From: Margaritifera margaritifera
Taxonomy: Eukaryota; Mollusca; Bivalvia; Unionida; Margaritiferidae
Reading direction: 5' to 3'
Length of the DNA: 64,000 nucleotides
Assembly: GCA_029931535.1 (NCBI GenBank)
Contig: JAQPZY010001164.1
Span: forward strand, 1,160,501-1,224,500
The position numbers and the translations under genes are program-made. Of the stretch, positions 25,663-39,578 are shown in pieces; position 1 is the first letter of the stretch, and every line of letters begins with the position of its first letter. Under the pieces are notes generated by a model that saw only the letters and a program-made list of their open reading frames with translations, did no database searches and was not told where the DNA came from.

Positions 25663-26573
25663 GTAAGTTTATATATTCATTCATATGAGATATATACCTT
25701 CTCAGTGTCATGCTTCCAAGCTATCAGAGGTTTTCGGCTTTCATCACAAAGACTTCAGCAATTATGGCTTGAACTCAAACGACCTTTTCAGTAAGGGAAA
25801 CAGTGATAAACGTTTTGTTTTCAGAACTCGGATGGAATCCAAAATCTGAAGACAGCTTAAATTTGTTTTTTTTTTATGGCTAATAAGTATATCCTCTCGT
25901 GTGACATTTTTCCAATGGCAGAATCAAGGAACAATTTATACTTTATCATAGATAACTGTTTTGCATATCAAATCAGGGTATTCAGAATTAAGACAAAATT
26001 TCAAGTTCTGGTGTTCACATATTTTATTTTGCTTATTTTGTTTCAAACAATAATGGTTGGAAAAGCAAAAATGAAAATTATTTGGCAAATAAAAACAACA
26101 TATCCATATTTTGCCATTCACACAGATTAATTTAATGTTTATATGTTACATCTCAGATTTACATTTTAATGTACCAAAACTGTTACCTGCCAAACTATGT
26201 TAATGACTTAGAAATTATGACATCCCTTCAATCTCATGAAGATGACTTATTGAAATTCCTAACAGTGATGGTATTGAGAATTGTTACATGTACAAATGTA
26301 CCTACGATTCTAGGTTTTAAGTCTGATAAACACCAAATAGATTGTAACGCCAAAGTATGTTATTTTTTAATAAAACTGATGGCATTGGTTCCTTTATGGA
26401 CCATTATACTTGTCTAACATCTTAATTATAATGAATGACCAATAATTGAAAAGCGTTAAACTGCTAATAAAATCTAATGACTTAAACAAGTAAAATGCAA
26501 AAAGGTTAAGAAATATAAATACTGTCATATTATTGAATTAGGAGGTTGTTTACAAATTATTTTTCTTTTATAG
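25663..26573. other. GPCR intron, no gene seen
   Basis: AT-rich; short open frames only, none with a recognisable motif. Confidence 0.5.
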
Positions 26574-26653
26574 GTTAATGTTATATTTCTCATTGATATA
26601 ATCCGCTTGCTGGTAGGCAAGCTGAAACAGATACCGGCGTCTTCGAAAATAAG
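26574..26653 (+). CDS. Class B GPCR exon: TM5 and third intracellular loop
   Basis: 80 nt, TTATAG acceptor and GTAGAG donor. It encodes VNVIFLIDIIRLLVGKLK, then QIPASSKI. The I.R.LV.KL motif that contacts the G protein is intact. The loop before TM6 is short. Confidence 0.9.
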
Positions 26654-27028
26654 GTAGAGTTTAATTTGATCTCAAATGGAGTTACTAGAAGGTTACAAAC
26701 CTAATGTCAACAAGTAATATTTACACAAACATTTTTCAAGTTGATTAATTATTTCCAAGTCTTTATATTATTGAATTTAATATTATTAAAATATATTGCA
26801 ATCACGGTTCCAGGCTATATAGAAAGAAACTAGACATGGGATACAAGAAACTATATGCAAATGTTCATATAATAACAGCCCGCAAGCAACTGAGTGTGTT
26901 TTATATTAACACGGATGGATTTGTACAGGAAGTCAATCGACTGGACCAAATATTGAACTACTGTCAATTCACAATTTGCGCTTTATTGCAGGTGTTTTTT
27001 TTATCCTCGACATATATTTCCTTTACAG

Positions 27029-27164
27029 AAAAGCCACAAGAGCCACTCTAATTCTGGTTCCTTTACTCGGGCTACAATATTTACCATTCTCTATCAGACC
27101 GGAAAAGGGGTCTCCTCGGGAAGAAATTTATCACATAGCGGTTGCACTAGTTGTGTCTTTACAG
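27029..27164 (+). CDS. Class B GPCR exon: TM6, ECL3 and start of TM7
   Basis: 136 nt, TTTACAG acceptor and GTAAGA donor. It encodes RKATRATLILVPLLGLQYL, then PFSIRPEKGSP and the start of TM7 to SLQ. The LVPLLG motif and an ECL3 beginning R-P strongly resemble calcitonin-receptor-like proteins. A second acceptor (TTGCAG, about 30 nt upstream) would add a few in-frame residues; the nearer one fits family length better. Confidence 0.92.
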
Positions 27165-29879
27165 GTAAGATGGCTTTTGTCACATCCTATTGTCAACATA
27201 AATGTCGGTAATGCTATCAGATGAGAACGATATTATGTTACATTGGACGACACACAAGCTGAAACTGTAAGAATAAAATCAAAATATCGCATCTGTGAAC
27301 ATCATTCTGTCTTCGTTTGATATTACGTGTAGATTTTTTATGCGTTTTACGTATTTGGAGGCCGGTGAAATATCAGAAGATATTCCAATCGCTCCCCAAA
27401 GCAGAGATTACTAGAAATAGTCAATTTATCCCTAAAGATTAATGGGAAATTGTCACACAATAATCTTTCATTTAAATTGTATAACATAGAATTCTGTGTT
27501 TTATATTCCTAAACGACCGAGTTTCATACATTGCTGCGGATGAAAAGAAGTGTTCTTATCAATGATTAGTTTTTTCCTAATGAGTAAAAAAAAAATCAAT
27601 CAAAGAAGCAAACAAACAAACAGAAGGTAAACAGAAAAAGAATATGAATCATCTAGAGGTCATCGTCGCAAGCCGTGGGCAAAAATCCGCTGTGCTCTCT
27701 TTCCACCAGTGGGTACCAGCAATAAGCTTTCCTCTTTGTTCCTGAATATGCATAAAGAAAAATACGTAATCAATGAGCCAATGAAATAAGTTTATACATC
27801 AACGGAAGTGGCTTCTTATCAATAGATAAGTGACTGTGTTTGCAATAGAAAATGCGAGTGTCTGACTCAGAATGAAAGGTCATGTTTTGTCGGCCTCCTA
27901 AGAAAGTTTAATTGGGTTGGCCATTTTGGTCCGGTCTTCTGGACTCAGGTAACAATTATTTTGTCAATATAGTCGCTAAATTTGTTTGTCAGTATTAAAC
28001 TTTCCAGTGTGTCCAAATCCTAATACATCATATGGTAATTTAAAGTATCTTCAAAGATGAACTCACGGTGAAATTCTTGTCATAGGTTATTCGGCAAGTT
28101 TTGAGAGGCTGGACTGTAAACAAAACAACGTGCAAAGGGTCACAGATTTCACATCCGGACCATCATTAATGCCTCATTACTCACTGTGCACTATCACAAC
28201 AATAAACATAAACAACCACCCTATAATGCTCGTATTCTAAAGACTAAACAATTTCCTATAAATCAATACCAAGAATGCCTAAATCTAACTCATGTATCAC
28301 CAGAAAAATGAGAGAGGAAAAAATGCTCTAAAAATAGACTAGGACTACATTCGTGGGTTCTGATCCAGAAGTAATACTTGTTACCTAAGGCCTAATACAC
28401 CGAAAGCCGCCATTTTGGCCCAGGCCATAAGATCTGGTTATCCCAATTAACAACGAAGATATCTACTATTTACTTTTGCCTGGCGAACAGTTTTGTGCCT
28501 GGAGAACCATTCTGAGCAGATGCGTCACAATGTTACTTGTAACGTCACGTCACCTGGTCGTTGTTTGGATTTCAATTATCTAAGCTGCGTTCCCTGTACA
28601 TGATAGAGAAGAAACCACGGCAGCCAACTTATGATGACGTACTACAGTCATAACAGAAAAGGTATTGCATATGTTTCTAATTCTTTCATATTTAAATGTG
28701 ATTTTCAGACCTGTCGTGGAAGTGACAAGTGGTGTAGTGTTGTCCATTTATGGTACACACAAGTTATATAATTTGATAAATAAAGATCGGATTTAATTCG
28801 ATATAATTTTACATCTTAACCTATTTACTATGATCAAATCAATAGACAACTGTTATAGAGATACGTTTTGTTGAGAAAGACAGAAAACAACCAACTTTAA
28901 CACGAAGATGGCATTCATTGACATCAATTCTGGCTGGAACATTACTTTCTTGGGACAACAGTAACCAATGGCCTTAGCTATATAAAAACTGTGTAACCGA
29001 TCGCTTTTGTTGGATTATAACTAAATATAGAATTATGCCAAGATGTAAAATTAAATCATAGGTTTATGCAGGGCCTCATTTATCTGCGCCATCCATTCCA
29101 TCTAAACATATCTTCTTCTGCTGTGAGATTGAGCCAAGAAATGCATCTTATGTCCTTTCTTTGGTCTCTGCATGCCTGTCCATTTGCACGCCATATGCAA
29201 CTGTATATTATATATGTTGCAGACACACTAATCACATCGAAATACTACATTCGCTGTCTGTTTATCTCGGAAAAGTTCTTCTGTGATGTTGCAGCTTCGT
29301 ACGCGCCATCTATCTTCCACCATTCATTTTCTGTTTGGCACGTAAGACTCTGATTAGCGAAAGGCAACTTCTTCTGAATTAAAACCTGAAAAATTATGCT
29401 GTTATAACTAATGCAGCAAATTAATTGAAGTTAGGGAAACACTCTTATTTCACAGTTCTCTTTAGAAAACGCAACAGTACCACCCACTGTCAGCGGTCAA
29501 TACAGAATTTTTCATACTTGTGCAGACCATAACAAATTTAACTTGATAAGTTCCTTGCCGTGATCACACGTGATAAGGCAACTTTAATAAAATAACATGT
29601 TGTACAACTGGTAGTTCTAACATCGCAGTTTGCATTTGCTTTTTTAATCTTTGATACAGCATCAACTGCTCGGCAAATCATAGCCACTCAAGACGTGCTA
29701 ATCCAGCCTACATTTTGACACATCTGGGCCTAAATTCTGAGAATGTCAAGACTTGGAAGTAAAGGAATATGCGTTTACTATTCATTACTAACGTCTAGCT
29801 CTATAACCACACCGAACATTTTCATTCTCTTGCATGATTAAATAATCACTCCAGAGGCACACTATCTTCGAATCAGTCC
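27165..29879. other. GPCR intron, no gene seen
   Basis: No gene recognised. Two CATTTTGG.CC segments in near-inverted arrangement with AGGTAACAA (about 27910-27960 and 28375-28440) hint at a small old inverted-repeat element, too weak to call. Confidence 0.4.
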
Positions 29880-32154
29880 CAAAACAAAGAAAAGCTTAAA
29901 CACGAAAGTCCTAAATATCAACATTGTCGTTCAATTGTCAAAAAAAGAAGAATTTTTAATCATTCTAGATAAGTACTATCCAGACAAAGTTGTTGGAACT
30001 GAATCCTGGTTAAAACCAAAATATATCGACACTGAGTTTTTCCCTAAGCTATCCAGATATATGGCCATTAGAAAGGATAAGCCCACTGAAACACCAGGTG
30101 ATGCAGTCTTTATATTTGTCAAAGGCACAGTTATTGCGAGTGAACATAAATAATTATAAGCAGATTTCGAAATCATGTGGACCAAAAAAAGTGAAGGCTA
30201 CATGAAAAACACTATATATTGCCTCCTAAGGCAGACCAAAAACAATTGATGTACATTGTTTTGAATAATATAGGAAATGGTTAAACAAAGTAAGTCAGAT
30301 AAAAGGAACAACCATTTGTTGTACTCGTTTAAATCGTGATTAAAGGAAAGGAAATATCTGGATCTTATATGGTCGAAATTACTCCAAACCTTCACGAGAA
30401 AATGAGCATATTCCTACCAATGATCGAAACTATAGTTGTTCTTAGATATGAGATGATTTTATCAGTCTCACAGATGAGTTCAGTCTGTTTCAAGCAGTTT
30501 TTGAAGCAACAGTACCCTTGACCATTTTATAACAACAAATTATACCCATGTAAGGAAGGTGGCAATCTACCTAGGCATATCTGAGCATAATATTGTATGT
30601 TGTGAAGTTGATACCGAATAAGTCAAAAATAAGCATGCCCCAATCCCATCGCACTTTACTAGGAAAACAGACTGGTATTATTTCAAACTGAACATCTCCA
30701 AAGCTAGAAGTAACATCTTAGAAGTAAGTTAAATAAATCAGTTGAAGAATTATGGAACTCCTCTAAAAGTGAAATTTACCATGTTATTTCGAAAGTTGTA
30801 CCAACTTAAAAGCTATGCACTAAAAATGTCTACCATGGATCACGCAAGAAAAAAACAGAGATATAAGAAATGTAGCAAAGTATCTGAGATAGATCATTTT
30901 GTTCAAATGTATTATCTGGTCAAATAAAAATTAAAAGAAGCATATAACAGCTACCTTGAAGATATTATTCATATTACTACAAAAGTAAGCACGCCCATTA
31001 AGGAACAAAACAAACTTGTAAATGAAGAACCTTTTCTCATTTATAAGAATTTTCTCCAGGTGTCTCGCGGTGTTGCTCCACTTAGTAAAACCCATTATAC
31101 CAGAAACTCAGGCAAAACTGCAATTTGGATCAAACAGTATCAGTAACCTTCCACACCAACTACACCTTTGGTGTTGAACCAGATCTTTTAAAAGTCCCTT
31201 TATGATTATTCCTCACAGGGCCTTGGGATGGAGACTCACATACATGAAAACAAAAATGTAAGCACCCAGCAGTGACAGTCATAGACATATCTTTAAATGT
31301 CATACTTAAATTGGTACGAAATATTGACTTCCCCAAAAGCAGCTGGTCCAGTTTCACTAAAACAAATATTACTTCAGCAACTCAGAAATGAAATAGTACC
31401 TATTCTCCAGATTATATACCAAATATCCCTGTATTCAAGTGTCACAGATTATCAATCACAAATTCTAAATTCAGGTCAAATTTGTACAGATTGGCCCAAA
31501 AGCAAATGTCTGCCCTTTGCTTAAAGAAGATAGTAAAAGTGAGCTAGCAAACTACAGACACATTTCACTTACATGCGTTTTATACAAAATGTTGGAACAT
31601 ATAGTTGCATCTATCTTAAACGAAGCACATCAACAAACATAATATATTATATTAATTACAACATGGATACCGAGAGAAACGGTCACGTGAAACGCAGCTC
31701 ATACAACCAGTTGGAGAATTAGTTAGATACCTTTCACAGGACCATCAATCTGACAACATGTTGCTAGAATTTAGCAAAACTTTTGATAAAGTAATTCGCC
31801 TAATATTAGTTTAGAAACCACATTAACATAGCATCAGAAATAAAACACTAATATGCATTAAAGCTTTCCTGATAGGACGTAGTCAGTCAGTAATACTTGA
31901 AAGTAAATCTTCTGAAATACCAGTCACATCAGGTGTACCGCAAGGTTCTTTTCTTGGTCAAATCCAGTTTCAGCTATACGTTGATGACGTACTTGAAAAC
32001 ATGAATTCAGCAGTAAGACTATTAGCAGATGATACAGCCATACACTTCACTGCAGGCAATGACTCAGGCTGTAACAAACTTTAAGTAGACCTTGCTATTG
32101 TCTAAAAATGAGAGAAATTATGGGAAATGCATTTCAGCTCTAGCAAATGCCAGG

Positions 32155-32232
<78 letters not shown>

Positions 32233-32830
32233 ATATATATATACCTTACATAGTGCGAAATTATCAGCAGTGAATCATGCTCAAGAATAAGAATCAGTAA
32301 AATAAAACTATCTGCTTTCTCAGAAGAAACATCATAACCAGCACGGAGGAATACGCGAAACTGCTTATAAAACCTCGTTTAGACCGCATCGTGAATACTT
32401 CTCCACTGTATGGAGCTCACACTTAAATTTTAACATCCAAAATATTTTAAACATTCAAATCAGAGAAGCTCTGTCGGTCAAAAATAACTACTCACAAACT
32501 GCTTGTTTAACTCTTATGCCAAAAACATTAGGCTGCCGATCCCATAAAGACAGACACTCAGATGCTCATTTGTAATGTTCCAGAAATCGTATACAGTTTC
32601 GTTGATATTCCTTTACTACTTTATATAAGAAAACATACTAGAATGAACAGACACATGTACCCTCTTTCATTCGTCTTTATTCAGGCAACAGCCAGTTATT
32701 ATAAATACTTCTTTGTTTCGCCTGGCCATTGTACAGTGAAACAAGCTCCTACAAAACACCCCTGTATTGCCTGGACTTTCTTCAAATCAGCAGTTTGCGT
32801 AGTGTATCATTTTATGTAGAAAAACATAGT
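29880..32830 (+). mobile_element. Decayed Jockey/CR1-like LINE
   Basis: A roughly 2.9-kb non-LTR retrotransposon relic in one orientation. The endonuclease piece (29935-30153) has GTESWLKPK then a FFP.L run, and AIRKDKP...GDAVFIFVK. RT pieces between 31310 and 32110 read SPKAAGPVSLK, ANYRHISLTCVLYKMLEHI, EFSKTFDKV, TSGVPQG and LLADDTAIHF with the catalytic ADD. The tail (32340-32815) reads RPHREYFSTVWSSHL and VDIPLLLYIRKHTR. Many stops and frameshifts. An (AT)n tract interrupts it at 32156-32242. Confidence 0.85.
32156..32242. repeat. (AT)n microsatellite inside LINE
   Basis: AT units expanded within the decayed RT region. Confidence 0.95.
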
Positions 32831-34551
32831 TTTGCTCTAGTCAATACATTATTCAGTAATTTTAACATTTAAAACTGTCATACATTTGCCTTCATAATTT
32901 GGCATTTTGCTATTTCATCTCTTACTAATTTGCACAGACGCACAACTGCACATAATCCTCTAGATATGTAGCGTTTGTGATTTAAGACATTAATTACAAA
33001 GACGTATCAACATTCTTGGGACCGATTCCGCCTAATCAGACTCCAGAGGTCAGTTGCACTGATTGTCTCATTAGATAACATGCGAACTCATTTGCCACAC
33101 TGAAATCCCGAAGTCAGGATGAATGACTGGTCTTTTTGCAGACGCTATTCTTCAATTATGGCCTTTTGTTAATTTCAAAATCAGCCAGATTTGCTTTGTT
33201 CACGGTATTGACTGTATATTTATTTCACTGCGTTGGAATAGATATATTTGAGTTTGTTTTATTTTTCACTTCAGAAGTAGTTTTAGGTTCAAAAGCAGAT
33301 GAGAGTGCCCGATTTTAATCCATTCCAACCCCGTGACAGAGCAGGTTTGCTGTCGCCCGATGCTGCATCAACTATTATATACCTTTGGTTTGCATAGGCA
33401 TGATAGTCTGAACCAATGGTATACTCTACTCTTGTAACTGGCAGCTCGGAATACAAATCACAGTTGTTTTTTTTAAACTTCATTGGAATAGACAGGCCAT
33501 TTCTGAAATTTCCGAAGACTGTTCCACATAAATGAGTTAGAGAGTATGGATTTGACTACAAATTATGTTTGAAACTTTATCTCAGACTAATTTTTCTTGT
33601 TGTGGCTAAATGTATAAATCGACAATAAAGATCAGAATCAGATGACATCAATAAGTGTTTGTAGTTGTGAAGCTTATTTTCCTTTCTTTTAGATATATCA
33701 GACAAAAATCCTTATTGTTTTAAAGTGCTAAAGGACATTGCCTTATTTAAGTTTGTATTTTGATGACATATTACTCTACTTACGAGACCTAAGAGGTCGT
33801 AATCCACTGTCATTGGGTATGATGGGATATTTATGAGAAGTAAAGCATTTTCCGCATTCTGTTTACAAAGTATTAAATTATCTATGAGAGTCTGAGTCAA
33901 GCTAGTGCGTAATACTTACTCGTCTCAGTGCATCCAAAAGTTTATATTTTCTTTGCACAAACTTTAAAAACTATTTCTACCGCCCTACGCATCATTCAGA
34001 CACGACTGGTTATAACTGCTATTTCATGCTAGGAAAGAATCGTTGGATTCCTTTTTTTGTTGATAACCTGCAATACCGGATTTGGTTTTAAATCTTTAAT
34101 GCTGGACCCCTTATATGCCAGGTCAGTACTTACGTGGCTCAAGGAACAATTTGTTCTCATTAACAACAGTATGTTTTATTCATAAGTTCATCATAAACAT
34201 CCGGGAAGTGATCATGTAGACGCCCCATATCGCAATATAGAGATAATGCTATCCATTAGAAGTTTGTTATTTCCTTCGAGTGGAAGTGTGGTCCAATATC
34301 AGCAATTGCATGATAATCAAGGAACCAGTTGCATTTTCTGTCTGATCTGAATAAATGCAGGAACTTCAAGATCTTCTTACTTTTTGCATATCAAGAAGAA
34401 AATATTGAGAATGGCTGCTGTTTTACGTCTTCGATAAATATATCTGATTTGGTCATTTGCTTCAGAAGCATGTACAACACATTTTCATCTAAATCAATAA
34501 GATTACTCGTTTTGATTTATTGTTGTTCCTGGTTTTTTGTTTGTTTGTTTT

Positions 34552-34641
<90 letters not shown>

Positions 34642-34742
34642 CTATCATAAAGAGTAACCGTCTGGTACAAAGACAAGATGGCATATTTCGACAATGCAAA
34701 TAATTTTTATCCTGACTATCCTTTTTTTAAAATTTCTTTCAG
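32831..34742. other. GPCR intron, no gene seen
   Basis: No gene recognised. Contains an (AAT)n tract at 34551-34637 shortly before the TM7 exon. Confidence 0.5.
34551..34637. repeat. (AAT)n microsatellite
   Basis: About 29 AAT units. Confidence 0.95.
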
Positions 34743-34784
34743 GGCGCCTTTGTGTCTTTGATATACTGTTTCTGCAATAGTGAG
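34743..34784 (+). CDS. Class B GPCR exon: 42-nt TM7 exon
   Basis: 42 nt, TTTCTTTCAG acceptor and GTAATT donor, phase 0 at both ends. It encodes GAFVSLIYCFCNSE. A 42-nt exon at this place in TM7 is a conserved feature of the family; skipping it in vertebrate relatives gives a receptor lacking part of TM7, so alternative use is possible here. Confidence 0.93.
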
Positions 34785-35395
34785 GTAATTGAAACTTAAT
34801 TCCCTTTCTGAAATGCTTAACTCCCTTGCAGATACGAAACACTAGTCCTATTTGCAGATACGTATTCTTCAGTTTATGAAGACGTATTTAGTCTGTTTTG
34901 CTATTTGAAGGTAGCACAGAAGAAATCAATTCATATAGGACATACATCGAAATTATTTTAATAGTCACAGATTATGAGGAGTGGATCAATTTAGTCACTG
35001 TATAAAAGTTAGACGATATTTCTTTTCAGGCATAACCTTTAGAATAAATGTTCATAAACCTAAATAAGCTGTCGAAATATTTATGTATCTCAATACATAT
35101 TTATATTGAAAATGCAGACATATTATTTAAAATATATACGGGAATGGTAAAAGCCACAGTTTATACAAAAGCATCCACAGTTAACACAATGCTAGTTAAA
35201 TAGAATACTAATCAATGAAATAACCTTGCAATAACACCACAGATCAATATGAAGAGATGGATCACTGTCCTACCATTCTGGTGCCATACATAGTGGCCAG
35301 GGTAAGGAATCTAACTTTTCACGACTAAATCCGGTATCTGCACAGAAGTGTATAGCAGGACCACACTAAAAACAGCTGTTTATATTAATGGTTAA

Positions 35396-35472
<77 letters not shown>

Positions 35473-36067
35473 ATGGCATAGTACCAATATTCTATGAGAC
35501 TTGATCGCTGATGAAATGGAAATGCTTATTCTTTCAGATAAAAAAATACTTAATGATATAGTAAATTATGTTAGAAATCTATAAGGCGACCGAAATATAT
35601 AGTTTTTAATGTAGCTTTTATTCTTTTCATTATTGAACCGAGTCCATATTGATCCGTTCTGTGATTTTAACATCTAAAAATAAGTATGAGGTTTCAAGAA
35701 GCACACTAGATTAGGGACTAGGACAAATACAGTATGACAGTTGCCTCACTCTCATTTGACAATAATGTTTATTATCTAAGACGGTACAGGAATCTTGTCA
35801 GTTATGGCAACTTGAATTTATAAGATAGTCTTCATTGCTTGTTAAGTACCTGTAAGTGTACATTCATACTTGACTATACAAGCAAACTCCATTAGATCTT
35901 GCTTGCCAAGTACATGTAGTTGTACATTCATGCTTGAGTATAAACCCAAAATTCCGTTTTTATGACCATTGTTATTCTGTTGAAATCAAAAGGAGACGTC
36001 GCTTAACATTATATCTATTATAACATATATGTCAGCAGAGTCTACAACATTTATGTTTCCAAAACAG
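34785..36067. other. GPCR intron, no gene seen
   Basis: Contains a (TTA)n tract at 35398-35471 and two partly similar segments (near 35830 and 35890) with TTGCTTG..AAGTAC. No gene. Confidence 0.5.
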
Positions 36068-36262
36068 GTTATTTCTTTGATGAGAAGAAAATGGAAACAG
36101 CACCGTTTGATGAAAGGAATAAATACTTGGTCATTAGGGCGTGGTGCATCAACACATTACTTTAGAACAGGATCCTCTAGTAACTCAGGCCGAAGTTCAT
36201 TCAGCTGTTCAATGAGCAAAAAGGTACAATCAAAACGTCATAGAACGTGTTCTTTCCGTTGA
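36068..36262 (+). CDS. Class B GPCR exon: helix 8 and cytoplasmic tail
   Basis: After an AAAACAG acceptor it encodes VISLMRRKWKQHRLMKGI, then a Ser/Thr/Arg-rich tail. The frame stays open to TGA at 36260-36262, which would end the protein. A GTACAA donor at 36224 could instead splice in phase 0 to a further exon (candidate at 39432). Confidence 0.85.
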   Translation, partial: VISLMRRKWKQHRLMKGINTWSLGRGASTHYFRTGSSSNSGRSSFSCSMSKKVQSKRHRTCSFR

Positions 36263-37929
36263 AGATTTAAACAGTTTTTTTGTGTTAAAAAAGGAAATGC
36301 TCTGAATACGTACTGTATAGGTTAGATAGTAACGCTTAGACGAAATCCAAGTGCAGATCATATCTGCACTAATACATCATTTAATAATAGTTAAATACAT
36401 TAGTTGTAATCAAAACTACATATACCTTTATGCTGTATTTTAAGTTTTTGCGTTTAAGTTTAAATCAATCGTCAACGCTTGCGCATTGATACACATATGA
36501 GCAAAAGGATCTGCATGTAGGTCATTGATGTTAAAGTAACAGTTGCCCTAATATATGAAACTAAAAGCAAATGAAAATATTGGAATTATGCTGAAAGAGA
36601 CACTAACTTGGGGTTTTTATTTATTAAAGATGATGTTGAGAAAGAAGGTATTATATGAGAAATTGTTCACGGCAAACTACTTTAATATGACCCTGAGATA
36701 AAAAACCCCAAAACAATTCCAGTGCTAATTGGAGCAAACAATAGGGAAAATTTACTTTAGTCCACGTGTTGCTGCACATGTCTGTTCATTAAGTCATTAG
36801 TTAGCCATTTTATTGGATTGTTTTATTAAACAACATCAAAAGATATTTTCTTTTATTTTGACACTGTTTTATGTCTGCTTAAGAAAATTATTTGTTTGCA
36901 ATCTTTTCAGAATGAATCAGATCGGAAGATTCTGAGGTTGGAAAATGGTAATAAGTAAATTGGTAGCTGCAATCAACAGTTATCCTTGTAGCGTGACAAT
37001 CATATTGCAGTTCGGAATGTAAAGTTTTAAGAAACATTTAAACTTATGAGAGATTTAATATTTTTTAATGTATCTCTGTGTCATGTTTTAAAAATGTTTT
37101 TGTCACTAGAGATTTTAGTCCATTATAGCTGCCGGATGAGTTGTATTTTTTTACGAGTGATAAAATGAAGGGCTTACGTTCCGTCTCATTTATATTTTTG
37201 GAAGTACGATCTAGTTGTTATATATTTAGTTGATGTATACACTTTGAAATCAAAATAATTGAATTTGTCCCTTTTGTACAAAAGCTACAGAAACAATATT
37301 TGTTTATTTGACAGCATTTTGCAGGAAATATCTAGACGTACCAGACATCTGCAGCTGCCAAAAGGACATGACATTGTCTTTACCTTGCTGTATTTAAAAT
37401 CTATAATCAGTCATTCTTAATCAATTTTAACATTCGAATTGTACGATATCTCACGAAACTTTCCTTAATAAAAATGGTGTAAGTTGATATAAGGTTAAAT
37501 AGAATATTCAAAACTCGTTTATGACAAAATCTACTTAATACTGCCAGGAAAGTGAAATTTCATAAAACACTAAGTATACAAATACTATTAGAAACTTATA
37601 AACTATGAAAACGTAAAGATCTTAATCCAATTCCATTGGTCCAAATTTTATTGAAAGATGCTATAATATTTAAAAACAAATTCATTTGTCATTCAAAAAC
37701 ACAGAAGTGACATAAGTCAATAAAAACTCGTACACATTTTGTTTTCCAATAAAGTAGAATCGAAACAATAAAAGAATGTAGTAGCCACTTTTGAATTATG
37801 ATTAAAGTTTATGGAAAATATTTTTTTCAGCATTTTTATAACACTAAATGTTCCAAGAAGCAACATTTCCTCAAGGAAAGAGTTTAATACTCTGATAGAC
37901 TAATGAACAGTTTACTTATGCTGCAGATC

Positions 37930-38006
<77 letters not shown>

Positions 38007-39431
38007 ATGTGTGTGAGCCAGTGAAAAAATGCACAGTTGTCACAAAAGTTCAGAGCCGAATATTTGTTTAAGTAGTACTATATGCTAGAGAAATTCGTCC
38101 GCAAAAGTTCCTTGTTTTACACAACATTTTCCTAATATTTTAATGGAAAACGTTTTCATTTTTGTAGGGCTTTTCCTGAATAAGGTTGAATAATAGGAAT
38201 GTATACTTATGCATATTTGTTTATATGCCTGCTTGTATGAATGTATGTTGATTTGCAATAATGACAATGGCATGACGTAGTTACGTGTGCAAACAAAAAA
38301 TGTGTATGACTTCAGTGTTAGACATTATTCCGTGTCTACAAAATGTCAGTTGATTGCTGTGAGAGAACAGATGAAGACTTAATTATTCAGTTTGCTGGAG
38401 ATTTATTTATAATTGCTTTCCATTACATAAGATGAATTAGCTTATTCAATTTTCTTTTTCCAATTTTTATAAAAGTTGTCGTCTATGCAGGCAAAGTCAC
38501 GTTTGATATAAAACTATTTTCTTGTACATAAGAATTTGTTCTGGTTTTCAGTATTTTGAAAGCCCAATTTATCTCGATGTGAGAAACAACAGATGTGTAT
38601 TTTTACCTTTAATAAGATGTCTTTAAAATACTTTTCTTATGACCGGGCTTCTTCAGATTGGTTTGACTCGTGCTTAATTGTGACGTTAGCCGTTCTCACA
38701 CATCTGAATGTTCCCGTGATACTTCAGTGTATGGTGTTTCTTGTGTAAAAATCATTTTTTTAGGTAAATTTGTAGCAAACAGCTTTTGCATTTAATAATT
38801 AGGTACGAATAACGACCATACAAGGTTTCCAGTGTGTACACATTTGCCGGAACACTGAAAAGGACTTTGAACCCTTGGTCTCACCCGATTCCTTCCGGCA
38901 AACATTTTCACACGGCCAACTGCGTATGATCCTAATATCTGTTGCTTTTTATTATTTATATTTTTATATATATTGCTACTGTGCAATCATCATAAGAAAA
39001 CATTGTTTTGGTTAAAAATACAATATACTGCGTATGATAGATATCTGAATAATTATTATTTAAACTAACTTGTTTTTTTAAATTATATTTTAATCTGTAA
39101 AATCTGTAATCCTATTTTTAAATCAACAATTATTTATTTTTTGTATGAGAATAATTATTTTTCACGTGTGCTGGATTTTAGTTCTTCTATCAGCACAGGG
39201 TTACATTGACTGGGCCAATGTGAGAAATGCATGTGTAGTCTGCAGCAGTCGATTGCGAGTCAGGGTCTGTAGTGTAAGTGACTTAGTGACTGGCTGCAAT
39301 ACTCTTTTGTCGATTACAACTACATCAGTTCGAATATGGAGGTTACGTGCTCTCAATCAAGGAATAACGAAAAAATTGCTTCACTTGTTTTCTGTTGTTG
39401 TTTTTTCCTCTTAATTTATATGTAAACGCAG
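36263..39431. other. Intron or intergenic, no gene seen
   Basis: Very AT-rich with an (AT)n tract at 37937-38004. No coding run recognised. A possible tRNA-derived SINE lies at 38800-38950 on the - strand. Confidence 0.5.
38800..38950 (-). repeat. Possible tRNA-derived SINE fragment
   Basis: On the - strand, CGCAGTTGGCCGTGTG resembles an A box and GGGTTCAAAGTCC a slightly expanded B box about 50 bp later. No conserved tail identified. Confidence 0.35.
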
Positions 39432-39578
39432 CGGTGTCAAAGTGATCAGCTGCTAGATACAAACAGTCTCCGCCAGACGAATATAGAAACAAACGTTTTG
39501 CGCAGAAAATGGACAGACACAGAGCCGGACGTTTGCGCCCACAATCTTTGGACATATATCTGTCTTATTTTCAATTGA
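39432..39578 (+). CDS. Candidate alternative last exon of the class B GPCR
   Basis: A long pyrimidine tract and ACGCAG precede a 48-codon phase-0 frame beginning RCQSDQLLDTNSLRQTN and ending ...LIFN before TGA. Acceptor quality, matching phase and a polar Ser/Thr-rich content suit a receptor tail. There is no sequence motif to prove it, and no polyadenylation signal was recognised close by. Confidence 0.4.
   Translation, partial: RCQSDQLLDTNSLRQTNIETNVLRRKWTDTEPDVCAHNLWTYICLIFN

Noticed and set aside
26816..26990. Possible extra receptor exon between TM5 and TM6 (frame starting MGYKKLYANVH)
   Set aside because: TM5 and TM6 exons already join in phase with normal loop length; the segment matches no class B loop.
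27880..28445. Possible small inverted-repeat element around CATTTTGG and AGGTAACAA
   Set aside because: The inverted match is only about a dozen bases with interruptions; not distinguishable from chance by eye.
29066..29353. 95-codon + frame with an aromatic, cysteine-rich sequence
   Set aside because: No domain, no exon signals in phase with the receptor, no repeat family recognised.
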